Part shown: piece by piece, positions 17,301 to 26,024 of the stretch
Position numbering within the stretch: position 1 is the first letter of the stretch
Layout of the letters: each line of letters begins with the position of its first letter
Source of the DNA: Candidatus Eiseniibacteriota bacterium
GTDB taxonomy: Bacteria; Eisenbacteria; RBG-16-71-46; CAIMUX01
Assembly (NCBI GenBank): GCA_016712505.1
Contig: JADJQY010000040.1
Span: forward strand, 186,001-250,000
Direction of reading: 5' to 3'
DNA: 64,000 nucleotides
The notes under the pieces: generated by a model
Databases searched by the model: none
Told to the model about the DNA's origin: nothing
What the model saw: only the letters and a program-made list of their open reading frames with translations
Made by a program: the position numbers and the translations under genes

Positions 17301-18572
17301 TCAGATTTCCATCGGCTCCCGGCTCAGGTCGAGCAGCGGATAGCGCTCGGGGGTCACGAAGTTCATCCCGGCATCGATGAACAGAATCGTGGCCCGGGGA
17401 TGATCGCTCGGCGGCGGCATCCCGAAGGCGTAGCGCACGGCCCTTCCATCGGTCACCAGGTGACGGATCCGTCCGTCCTCCAGCCGACGATGATCGGTCC
17501 AGGCCCCGAGCAACTCGCGGCACTTCTTGTCGCGGATATGTCCCACCACCTGCGTGAGTCCGATCGGCAGGAGCCGCGGATCGAAGCGGCGCCGCGGAGG
17601 CCCGACGAACAGCTCGGCCCGTGCGGCGAGCGGGTGGGTCGGACGCTGATAGAAGATCCCGCGCCCTTCCCCGTAGGTACTGCCGGGGCGGTGCAGAGCC
17701 CCGAGATCGAGGGGCGGCATCCCGCTCTCGAGCGCCCCCTCGTCGAACGATGCGGCCCAGGCCTCGACCGCGGTGTCGAGGGCACGGTTCAGGGCGGCGG
17801 CGACGACCCGAGCATCGTTCTGATCCACCGGCGACACGCCGATCCCGGTGAGGTCATCGGTGGCCACCGCGCCGTGGAGGCAAAGGACGGTATCCAACGG
17901 CGCGGCCGCGACCCGGAAGCGGCCGCTGCGCAGGAGTCGAACCACCAGCGTGCGCTGAGCAGTGGTGAAGGTCGCAAGATCCCGGGCCAGCGCCTCGGGA
18001 TCCGGCAACGCCGGATAACGACGGCGAAAGGCAGCCACCAGGGCGGGATCCGCCGACTCGTAGGCGCGATCAGCGTCGCGCTGCGCCTCGAGAAAGGTCG
18101 CCTCGTCGAAGGGGGCGAGTTCACATACACGCGCCAGGTCGTGGTTCCCCAGGATCAGGGTGATCCGGGAAGGGTCGTGCACGGCAAGCCAGGAGAGCAG
18201 TTGCAGCGCACTCTCCGTCGCGTAGGCGCGCTCGCTCCGCTTTCCCCAGTCGAAGTGATCCCCCATCGAGATCAAGTGGGCGTCGGGGGCGATTCGCCCG
18301 TCCTCCCCCAGCAGTTCCGCCCGATCGAGCACACGCAGGACGGTCTCGAACGGCGCCTGAGGATCGCCGATCGCCACCGTGCGCCGGGCCGGACGAGACT
18401 CCGCACCGACGCCGGCGGCCGAGAGGTTCACCGTATCGATCCGCGCCTGATCGTTCCGGGCGAGGTCAAGTGCTCGCCCGACCCGGTCCGAATGCGGGCC
18501 GGGTTCCTTCCGCGCCGTCTTGCTCGCCTCGCTCACCCGTCCTCCTCCACCCCCCATGGGCGGCGGCCCCAT
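17301..18572 (-). CDS. Calcineurin-like metallophosphoesterase
   Basis: Up to 423 aa. Metal-binding motifs are in order: AIGDPQAP near residue 67 (usual DxH is DxQ here), SMGDHFDWG near 101 (GDxxD) and LGNHD near 141, followed by a helical part and HGAV and GH-type histidines (VVGHI near 345). These define the calcineurin-like fold of di-metal phosphoesterases. The start is at 18572, with a second ATG at 18557; neither has a clear ribosome site. The Gln in motif I could weaken one metal site. Substrate unknown. It is divergent from the oxidoreductase-ferredoxin gene. Confidence 0.8.
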   Translation of the reverse strand: MGPPPMGGGGGRVSEASKTARKEPGPHSDRVGRALDLARNDQARIDTVNLSAAGVGAESRPARRTVAIGDPQAPFETVLRVLDRAELLGEDGRIAPDAHLISMGDHFDWGKRSERAYATESALQLLSWLAVHDPSRITLILGNHDLARVCELAPFDEATFLEAQRDADRAYESADPALVAAFRRRYPALPDPEALARDLATFTTAQRTLVVRLLRSGRFRVAAAPLDTVLCLHGAVATDDLTGIGVSPVDQNDARVVAAALNRALDTAVEAWAASFDEGALESGMPPLDLGALHRPGSTYGEGRGIFYQRPTHPLAARAELFVGPPRRRFDPRLLPIGLTQVVGHIRDKKCRELLGAWTDHRRLEDGRIRHLVTDGRAVRYAFGMPPPSDHPRATILFIDAGMNFVTPERYPLLDLSREPMEI

Positions 18573-18655
18573 GCTCGCACACCCGTGAGTGGACCGGAAG
18601 AGACCGAGGTGAGAGAATGCCGCGCCGAAACCATCCCAACCCCGGAGGATCGTCC

Positions 18656-20905
18656 ATGGCGAACCCGCTCGTGCGCTATGCCAACTGGCTCCACCTCTCC
18701 TGGCCCGCGGGGACGATCGAGAAGTTACCCCAGGTGGGCCCGGACGGCGCGACCACGGTCCCGGGAATCCGCGTGGTCGGAGACCTCACGGGCATCCCGC
18801 TCCTCAAGTTCGCCGTCGAGACGGGCGCACGGGCGATCCGAGCCTTCGCCGCCGAACCGCTCTTCGCTGCCCCGCGCGGGACGGAGATGGTGGACGTCGC
18901 GATCGTCGGGGGCGGCGTATCAGGACTCTCTGCCGCCCTGGAGGCGAAGCGCCGCGGCCTTTCCTTCGTGCTCCTCGAGGCGACCCAGAACTTCTCCACG
19001 ATCCAGAACTTCCCCAAAGCGAAACCGATCTACACCTACCCTACCGAGATGGTCCCGATCGGTGATCTGAAGGTGAGCGCCACGGTGAAGGAGGATCTGC
19101 TCACCGAGCTGGAGACGCAGCGCGCAGCGGCCGGCATCGAGTCGATCGAGGGCCGGGTGCGCCACGTCGAGCGCAAGGGGGAATCATTCCTCCTGCAGAT
19201 CGACGGCCGCGCGCCGATTCCTGCCCGCCGCGTCCTGGTCGCGATCGGTCGCACCGGAAACTACCGCAAGCTGGGGGTGCCGGGAGAAGGGCTCGAGAAG
19301 GTCTACAACCGGCTCTACGATCCGAAGGAACACGCGGGAAAGAACGTCCTGGTGGTCGGAGGAGGCGACTCCGCGCTCGAAGCGGCCATTGCCCTGGTCG
19401 CCTGTGGCGCACATGTCACGCTGAGTCACCGGAAGGCCGACTTTTCGCGCCCCAAGGCGGAGAACCTGACCATGATCCGCCGACTGGAGCGAGACCCCGC
19501 CAGCGCGGTGGCGGTCAAAACCCCCACCTCGGACCGGGTGACGACCTCGGCCGATTCGAGTATGCGCGGACACCACGATCCGGGGTCGCTGCGCCTGCTC
19601 CTCGGCTCCGAGGTGCAATCGATCTCGCATGGCTCTGCGACCCTGCGGAACGACTCCGGCCGCGACTTGACGATTCCGAACGATGTCGCCTTCGTCATGA
19701 TCGGGCGCGAGGCGCCGCTCGAGTTCTTCCGGCGAAGTGGGATCCGGATCAGCGGGGAGGTTGCCCCCCGCTCCTGGTTGGCGCTGTCGCTCTTCACCCT
19801 CCTCATGCTCCTGATCTACGTCTGGAAGGCGTGGTGGATCGGTCACACTGACATCTTTGCCCTCGGAACCTCCTGGGGCCTGGGGCGCGAGTCGCTGCTC
19901 GGGGCATTCAGCACCGCCACCCGCAGCCCCGGCTTCTGGTTCACCCTCGCCTACTCCGCCTGCATCGTTGGTTTCGGCACGGCGCGAATCCGCAGGCGGC
20001 GCACGCCGTACGTCACGCGGCAAACCCTGACCCTGATGGCCATCCAGGTGGTGCCGCTGTTCTTGCTGCCCGAGATCATCCTCCCCTGGATGGATGCCAA
20101 TCACTGGTTGCCGGAGTTGCTGCGGGAGAATCTCTTCCCCAACGGCGAGTACTGGCGTGCCTACGGCTTCATCCTCGCCTGGCCGCTCTTCCTGGTGAAC
20201 CTCGCCTCTCCACATCCGATGCTCTGGTGGATAGTGATCGGGTTGGTTCAGACCTTCGTCCTCATCCCGTTCATCGTCTGGAAGTGGGGGAAGGGAGCCT
20301 ACTGCGGCTGGATCTGCTCCTGCGGCGCGATGGCCGAGACGATGGGTGACACCCACCGCGGCAAGATGTGGCACGGCCCGCGGGCCAATCGCTGGAATCT
20401 CCTTGGGCAGGTCATCCTCGCGGTCTCGATCGTGCTCACCGCGCTCAACATGCTCGCCTGGTCGCCGGCCTACAGCGCGGCGCTCGAGCCGACCGTTCAC
20501 CTGCTGCACAAGCTGTACAAAGGGATAGTCGACATCGCGATCGGCGGGGCGATCGGGCTTGGCTTCTACTTCTGGTTCTCCGGGCGGGTGTGGTGCCGCT
20601 TCGCCTGCCCTCTTGCCGCCTTGATGCACATCTACGCCCGGTTCTCCCGCTTCCGCATCTTCGCCGAGAAGTCGAAGTGCATCTCGTGCAACGTCTGCAC
20701 CTCGGTCTGCCACCAGGGAATCGACGTGATGAACTTCGCCAACAAAGGCACCCCGATGGCCGATCCGGAGTGCGTGCGCTGTTCCGCCTGCGTTGCCGGG
20801 TGTCCGACCGGCGTGCTGAGCTTCGGCCGGCTCGGGGACGGCGGGAAACCGATCCTCGACACCCTCCCCGCCTCCCCGGTGCAGATGCGGGAACGGAGGG
20901 GCTAG
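18656..20905 (+). CDS. NAD(P)/FAD oxidoreductase fused to membrane polyferredoxin (NapH/CcoG-like)
   Basis: 749 aa from the ATG at 18656 (GGAGG seven bases upstream; an in-frame ATG at 18617 is possible). Residues about 78-320 are a thioredoxin-reductase-like flavoprotein: FAD motif VGGGVSGLSAAL near 83 and NAD(P) motif VVGGGDSALEAAI near 231. The CxxC of true thioredoxin reductases is absent. From about 373 there are several membrane helices, then YCGWICSCGA and WCRFACPLA cysteine motifs and two ferredoxin sites (CISCNVC near 675; CVRCSACVAGCP near 706). The order suggests electrons pass from NAD(P)H through FAD to membrane Fe-S centres. Similar fusions occur in some environmental bacteria, as I recall, but their substrate is not known. 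Confidence 0.85.
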   Translation: MANPLVRYANWLHLSWPAGTIEKLPQVGPDGATTVPGIRVVGDLTGIPLLKFAVETGARAIRAFAAEPLFAAPRGTEMVDVAIVGGGVSGLSAALEAKRRGLSFVLLEATQNFSTIQNFPKAKPIYTYPTEMVPIGDLKVSATVKEDLLTELETQRAAAGIESIEGRVRHVERKGESFLLQIDGRAPIPARRVLVAIGRTGNYRKLGVPGEGLEKVYNRLYDPKEHAGKNVLVVGGGDSALEAAIALVACGAHVTLSHRKADFSRPKAENLTMIRRLERDPASAVAVKTPTSDRVTTSADSSMRGHHDPGSLRLLLGSEVQSISHGSATLRNDSGRDLTIPNDVAFVMIGREAPLEFFRRSGIRISGEVAPRSWLALSLFTLLMLLIYVWKAWWIGHTDIFALGTSWGLGRESLLGAFSTATRSPGFWFTLAYSACIVGFGTARIRRRRTPYVTRQTLTLMAIQVVPLFLLPEIILPWMDANHWLPELLRENLFPNGEYWRAYGFILAWPLFLVNLASPHPMLWWIVIGLVQTFVLIPFIVWKWGKGAYCGWICSCGAMAETMGDTHRGKMWHGPRANRWNLLGQVILAVSIVLTALNMLAWSPAYSAALEPTVHLLHKLYKGIVDIAIGGAIGLGFYFWFSGRVWCRFACPLAALMHIYARFSRFRIFAEKSKCISCNVCTSVCHQGIDVMNFANKGTPMADPECVRCSACVAGCPTGVLSFGRLGDGGKPILDTLPASPVQMRERRG

Positions 20906-21105
20906 CTACATACCTCTTTCTGTCGCTTCGCGATCGTCGCCCCGGGTCAGAGACCGGACGCCCACGGCCCGTCGAGTGCAACGTGCGTTCTCGACACCGT
21001 ATGACGCAGAGCTGTTGGCGGATGCCCGCTGCTGCCTCGGATCACCCCGCCGTTGAGGTCCCGGGCACGGACTCGGTCCTCGCCCGCGACGGACCATAAG
21101 CGACG

Positions 21106-21847
21106 CTACGCTAGACCGAGTTTAGTGAGAATCAGAGCCATCTCGCGCTCCACATCCTCTCGAATACCCGCGAGTACCGAGGCACGGTAAACACCCAATC
21201 TTCCACGCACATGCGGAAGTTCCTGTTTCTCCTCGTGGTCCAGAAACTCCAAGAAGAGCCGCACCCGGGCAACCCGAACCTTCATATCCTGAGACAATGC
21301 CAAGTCTGCGAGTCTCTGCGCAACATCCCTGGAACGGATAGACGAGTCAACGAACACGAGGTCAATGTACGCGAAAGACCGCACGAGAAATCGCCAATAG
21401 TACAGCCCTGCCGCGGTGATTCGAACAGCGGCAGCTTGCTTGATGTCTGCCACCCGAGGAGGCTCCGACTCCACCAAGTCCGAACGCACGAGATCCGCGA
21501 TCCACGCGAGCACGTCCTCCGCCGAACCAAATGACTCGCGATATTCCCTCAACACGTCCTGCATTTCTACAAATCCCGCGCCATGGACGGATGACGCACC
21601 CTCCGACTCTCCAAGACGCGCCAACACGCGAATGCCAGTAAAGTGAGACGCTCCGGGAACGGAGGTTGGCGCGAACATGTTCTTGATTCGGGAATAGTCG
21701 GCCCTGTAGTACTTCCGTGATCCGAGGATCGCCGACTTGGCAAACTCATGAAATGGCAGGATGTATCCTGGCCCCTTCGACAGAATTTTCTCCACGTTTG
21801 TGTTCCCAGAGCCAATGAAGTGCCTGAACATGTCTAAGGCATACCGC
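21106..21847 (-). pseudogene. 3' fragment of IS-interrupted PD-(D/E)XK/P-loop ATPase gene
   Basis: This is the C-terminal part (about 243 residues after the junction) of the gene whose 5' part starts at 24917. The open frame extends to 21933 only because it runs into the inserted element. At the junction the frame reads RYA then LDMFRHFIGSGNTNVEKIL, which continues SNGDMRYA of the 5' part without a frame change. The fragment is mainly helical, with a winged-helix-like stretch (VLAWIADLVRSDLVES, AVRITAAGLYYWRFLVRS). Without the N-terminal nuclease and ATPase it should not function. Confidence 0.85.
21838..21847. repeat. 10-bp target-site duplication, left copy (IS4-family insertion)
   Basis: GGCATACCGC here is repeated exactly at 23187-23196, directly flanking the element. 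Confidence 0.9.
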
Positions 21848-23186
21848 CACTCGTGTCCGGTTCGCGGCCTGATCTCGGCGACCGGGTAACCAAAATGGAC
21901 AAAATGAGTTGCGAGTAGGAGTGCTCGACCCAAGCAAAAACGGCTTGAGTCCCAGGCCGGATGAGGTAGGTAGGGAGTGCTGAATCACACTACGACCTCA
22001 ACCGCAAGGAGCCTCAAGCCATGCAGCAAGCTACCACACTCTTCCTTCAGATCGTGCGCCAGATGCCTAACTCCTTGATCCAAAATGCGATCGACACCTT
22101 CGGCTCCGACCTCCAGAGCCGGCGTCTCCACGGACGCCACCATCTCTTCGTGCTTCTGCTGGGTCACCTCCGTGGTGTAAGTAGCCTGCGTCACTTGGTG
22201 GAGCTCTGGGATGGGATCCCGGGGGTCCGCGCCGCGCTGGGCATGAACCCGATCGCGCGCTCCACTCTGGCCGATGCTAACCGGAAGCGCGGTCACCAGT
22301 TCTTCCGGGCTTTGATGGCTCAGATCTTGAATGCCGCCCATCAAGCCGCTCACCGATACCCCCGGAAGCTCAAGCGCCTGAGCTACGCCCTCGACTCCAC
22401 CAGTATCGAACTCTGCGCCGATCTCTTCGAGTGGGCGCGGGTGAGCGAAGATCGCTCGGCGATCAAGCTCCACACCGTGCTGCGCACGGGAGTTGCGCTC
22501 CCGGAGATGATCGTGGTGAGCGATGGTGCCAGCCACGACGTCAAGGTGGCCAAGCGGATGACGCTCCCGTCGAACGCCATCATCTCGATCGATCGCGCCT
22601 ATGTGGATGCCCAGTTCTTGGCCGACCTCCACGATCGTGAGACGACGTTCGTGACCCGCTTGAAGCGCAAGATGAAGTACCGGGTCAGCGAGCGGCGCTC
22701 CGTCCCGCGCAGTGCGCTTGGGGTCACCTCCGACCAGGAGATCGTGCTGACCGGGGCCGGGGCCGAGGTCTACGGCAACCGGCCGCTGCGTCGCGTTCGA
22801 TATCGAGATCCCGAGAGTGGAGCGGTCTTGGAGTTCCTCACCAATGACCTCAGGCTGGCGGCGCGGACCATCGCCCTGCTGTACAAGGAGCGATGGGAGG
22901 TCGAGCTGTTCTTCAAGTGGATGAAGCAGAACATCAAGGTGCTCCACTTCTGGGGTCGGTCGAAGAACGCGATCCTGACTCAGCTCTGGGTGGCGTTGCT
23001 GGCCTACGCGCTGGTCGCTTGGATACACCTGAAGCTCCGCTCCGACTGGACCCGACTCAGGACATGGAGGTTTGTGCAGGATCACCTACTCCTCCCCGTG
23101 GGCGCCTGGTTCTGGGAGCCCGAAGCTCAAGCGCCAAAATGAACTGGAGTCAGGCCGAACCATGCTTCATGAACCGGACACGTGTG
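21848..23186 (+). mobile_element. IS4-family insertion sequence, 1339 bp, complete
   Basis: Terminal inverted repeats are CACTCGTGTCCGGTTC on the left and CACACGTGTCCGGTTC (read inward) on the right, 15 of 16 matching. The element carries one transposase and is flanked by a 10-bp direct repeat, in the usual range for IS4 elements. Removing it with one repeat copy restores a continuous 820-codon gene, which proves the boundaries. Both ends and the transposase look intact, so the insertion may be recent. Confidence 0.93.
22021..23142 (+). CDS. IS4-family DDE transposase
   Basis: 373 aa, ATG at 22021 with AAGGAG nine bases upstream. The RNase H-like core shows LDSTSIEL (first Asp), IISIDRAYVD (second Asp) and the IS4 YREK signature YKERWEVELFFKWMK, where Tyr, Arg, Glu and Lys have the exact Y-x2-R-x3-E-x6-K spacing. 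The N-terminal part (residues 1-90) is a helical DNA-binding domain of the IS4/IS5 kind. Full length with no stops, so probably active. Confidence 0.95.
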   Translation: MQQATTLFLQIVRQMPNSLIQNAIDTFGSDLQSRRLHGRHHLFVLLLGHLRGVSSLRHLVELWDGIPGVRAALGMNPIARSTLADANRKRGHQFFRALMAQILNAAHQAAHRYPRKLKRLSYALDSTSIELCADLFEWARVSEDRSAIKLHTVLRTGVALPEMIVVSDGASHDVKVAKRMTLPSNAIISIDRAYVDAQFLADLHDRETTFVTRLKRKMKYRVSERRSVPRSALGVTSDQEIVLTGAGAEVYGNRPLRRVRYRDPESGAVLEFLTNDLRLAARTIALLYKERWEVELFFKWMKQNIKVLHFWGRSKNAILTQLWVALLAYALVAWIHLKLRSDWTRLRTWRFVQDHLLLPVGAWFWEPEAQAPK

Positions 23187-23196
23187 GGCATACCGC
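23187..23196. repeat. 10-bp target-site duplication, right copy
   Basis: GGCATACCGC, identical to 21838-21847; both copies fall in codons for Arg-Tyr-Ala. Confidence 0.9.
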
Positions 23197-24917
23197 ATAT
23201 CTCCATTCGACACGCAGGACAACATTCGAATAATGTTCGGATTCTTCTGCGTTGTCGATCGGATCAGTGTCTCCAAAAGACGATCGACCTTGTCTGCATA
23301 CGACGCGACTCCAGCTCCCTGCTCTCGTAGCGTTCGCAACCGCTCCCTGCCAAACTCGAGCCGCTTCCCCACTACGGCGGAAAGGCTGGGCGACCCGATG
23401 TGGAAGCGCCGCTCTCCGAACGCGTCAAATATGCCACGTCGATACGCCGCAAAGAAACGCTCCTCTCGCAATGCCACGATACAGATCGCCCGATGTTCTT
23501 GCGACAACCGCTGCGCGAACAAGAACACGCGCTCCTGAAACGTCTCGCCGAGTTGATCTGTGTTATCAAGCACAAACACGAGACGCCTTCCAGAAGCGCG
23601 ACTCCGCTCTAGAATGGCCTTGACATACACCTGATCATCCTGCTCCCAGCGATATACTTGTTCATTCACAATCTTACGCCACTCTTCAGTACCCTCCGGG
23701 ACACCAAAGAGAAGTGACTTCCGAGCCTCTTCAAGAGGGTGAGCGAAGAGTGCTTGCATCGCTTCACCGGAATCCGGACGATACTGTCGATACTCGGTGT
23801 CGAGAGCTTTGCGAATCGACAAGTAGCAAAATGATTGCAATTGAGAATCCAGTGAAGATGGCGATACATTCCCGATGCCGAGAAAATCAACGTGAAACCA
23901 CATGCAGTCCCGTCTGACAAAGTCGCTTCGAGTCACTCGTGCAAATCTTCGAAGGAACGTTGTTTTCCCACTTCCAACGCCGCCGGTCAGGAGATACGTA
24001 CTCACGCGCCCCGACTGCACATCATTCGTGAGTCCATGATCGAGTGCCGTCTTCCCTCCCGCACCGGCACGAATATGTGTGAAGCCTGCATCCATCAGCG
24101 ACTTGCTACCAGAGTCTTGAAGCAGCGCATCGAGTTGAAGGTCCGATTGATCTGATAGACCGGTTGTCACGTAGCAGTTCCGAATAATCTCATCGCGAGT
24201 TGTGAGATCATTGGGATCATCAACAAGAAGTGGGCCGATCACTTGCCCCAGATTAATCCAGAATGGGTTGCGCACTAGATCCAGATCGGGGCTTGGAATG
24301 TATGTGATCGCCTTGAAGCGCGAGGAAGTTACTTTTTCGATTCTATCGAACTCCTCACTCAGGGCCCCAGAGCAGACCGAGTCTCTCGCCAAGAGCCGGT
24401 AGAATTCGGCAAATGTCTGCTCGATGTCTTTGAAATCGTGCCACGCTAGTGCGGTCCCTTTGACCCAAGCCCGACCTGGTGTGAACGCACGAAAAACAAC
24501 GACCTGACTGCCGTTCGTCAGCATCGCGAACTGGCATCCGAGTTCAACTGCGTATCGCTGCGCTTGCTCCACATGCGGTTTCATCTTCTTTTGCCCCAGA
24601 AGGTGCGCTCCTGAAAGTTGAAGCTTGCGCGACGATCGATCTGCGTCCAGGTGGAAGCGCGGCTTGGTTCGCTTAGCCTCTACGAGGAGGTAGGGGTACT
24701 CTGCTCCGAGAATATAGTCTGCATATCCCTTCCCGGCCGGTTCCTCGCGGCGGATCTCTGTCTCTGACCATCCGAGCACGTTCTTGAAAAGCGGATCGAT
24801 CAGTTTCGCTCTGGTATCGGATTCTGTCAGCATTTCAGCCGTGCGGTCGACCAAGTTCCCGTATTTGACAAGGCGACGAAACGAGGCAAGTGCTTCATCG
24901 GCTCTGCTCGGGTTCAC
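23187..24917 (-). pseudogene. 5' part of PD-(D/E)XK nuclease-P-loop ATPase gene, interrupted by IS4 element (defence candidate)
   Basis: Before insertion the gene would encode 820 aa. The GTG at 24917 is chosen because GGAGGTG stands five bases upstream; the frame stays open to 25043 but without a signal. Residues 1-150 resemble the HsdR_N/PD-(D/E)XK nuclease domain of type I restriction enzymes: DTRAKLIDPLF, GYADYIL (metal Asp), LLVEAKR (E-x-K near 79) and the QAQRYAVELG...LTNG ending. Walker A LLTGGVGSGKTT lies near residue 311 and Walker B LVFVLDNTDQ near 445, a KAP/STAND-type ATPase. The interrupted frame ends in the insertion sequence at 23127. Lower GC than the flanks suggests horizontal gain. 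Nuclease-ATPase fusions of this kind are typical of phage-defence loci; that role is inferred. Confidence 0.82.
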
Positions 24918-25253
24918 GCGAACACCTCCGGTTATCCGTTGTGAGATGCGCCGTGTCGGTTGCCACTTCTCCGGGATCTGAACGGGTAGGTCGTAGATCA
25001 CCGTGGCAGGGTATGCGGCATCGGCCCCAGCTTGAAGGTACACCTCTAAGGGTGGGTGAGTCTAGCGGGGCGATTGCGTGCAGGTGATCCCCGGCTGGTA
25101 GACCACTGAGACAAGTGGTGAAGCGAGTGTTTGGCGGTCGGTGGCATTGTGTTCGTTGCAGCGAGACGTGGCGGGCGAGCTCAGCGTAGATGCTAGCTTG
25201 CCGGCTAGCCAGCCCCAGTCAGACAAATAGCCCAGATCCGAATCAAGGGTAGC
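24918..25253. other. Upstream region of the interrupted defence-type gene
   Basis: About 335 bp, less GC-rich than the surroundings. It should hold the promoter of the interrupted gene. The frame of that gene stays open to a GTG at 25043, so an N-terminal extension cannot be excluded. No attachment-site repeat matching the other flank (20906-21105) was recognised. Confidence 0.4.
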
Positions 25254-25694
25254 TCAGTTCCCGGGTTTACCTCTCACCGGGATCGGCGGGAGGAGTATGC
25301 GGAACTGCTCCCCCTGATCGCCCCGCAGAATGAACGTCCCGCCGAGGCTCGGGTCACCCCCCTGCCCGCCGAGGAAGCGCACGTCGTCCGCCCGAACTCC
25401 CCCGGTGATCTGCGTGCCCCCCTCGTCGAGATACCAGCGACCCCAGGTCATCTTCGGTTCGGGATCGACCTCGACCACGATCCGCAGCTCGAGCCAGGCG
25501 CTATCGGGGCGGGTGAAGAAGTACGAGGCGCGGGTCTTCGCCCCGTCCCGCCCACCGACCACGCGAGCATAGGACAACGATCCGGGCACCCACTCCTCTC
25601 CAGACTTCATCTGCAACGCCGGCTCGGACGGCCCGCAGCCGAGGCCCCAGCCGATGAGGACACCAGAGACCAGAGACGTCGTGGTTCGCGTCAT
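25254..25694 (-). CDS. Small putative lipoprotein
   Basis: 146 aa from the ATG at 25694 (GAGGCGG just upstream). A short hydrophobic N-terminus, TSLVSGVLIGWGLGC, ends in a cysteine at about residue 20 and looks like a lipoprotein signal, though the -3 residue is not ideal. The mature part is beta-rich (WLELRIVVEVDPE, GRWYLDEGGTQITGGV) and has no known domain. It is divergent from the haloperoxidase-like gene. Confidence 0.65.
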   Translation of the reverse strand: MTRTTTSLVSGVLIGWGLGCGPSEPALQMKSGEEWVPGSLSYARVVGGRDGAKTRASYFFTRPDSAWLELRIVVEVDPEPKMTWGRWYLDEGGTQITGGVRADDVRFLGGQGGDPSLGGTFILRGDQGEQFRILLPPIPVRGKPGN

Positions 25695-26024
25695 CCACCG
25701 CCTCGATGCCGCTCTCCGGTGCCCTAGGTCCGGGCCTCGCGCCGGCAGGCGCCGGGTTCCGAACTCATCTTCATCCATGGTTCTCCCCACCTTTCGCCCG
25801 TCGTGAGGACGCGCCGGCGGCCTCGCCCGGGGATGGTAGCGAGAATGGCGCACCGCCCGCCACGCTCGACTGGCTTGAATCCGAGCCCTGAGCGGCGGAT
25901 TGCCTCTTGCGCCGAGTCCAAATCGCGTAGAACCTCTCCCCGCCCATACGGTCAAGCGCGTCATCTTCTGGGGAGTGGGTGGCCGGAGCAGGCCGAACGA
26001 ACCGAGAATCAGGAGGCAAGACAG
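25695..26024. other. Divergent intergenic region
   Basis: About 330 bp between two divergent lipoprotein genes. Long open frames pass through it, but the good ribosome site at 26010-26020 marks the real start of the plus-strand gene. No promoter boxes could be assigned. Confidence 0.4.

Noticed and set aside
19184..20713. 509-codon antisense open frame opposite the oxidoreductase-ferredoxin gene
   Set aside because: Shadow frame; the plus strand is clearly coding.
21848..21933. MGRALLLATHFVHFGYPV as a real N-terminus for the 3' fragment
   Set aside because: These codons lie inside the IS left end; the real upstream sequence is SNGDMRYA on the other side of the element.
21900..23142. CAAAATGA (21900-21907 and 23135-23142) as the IS4 target duplication
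   Set aside because: The inner ends do not match as inverted repeats, whereas the GGCATACCGC pair gives matching ends and restores the gene frame.
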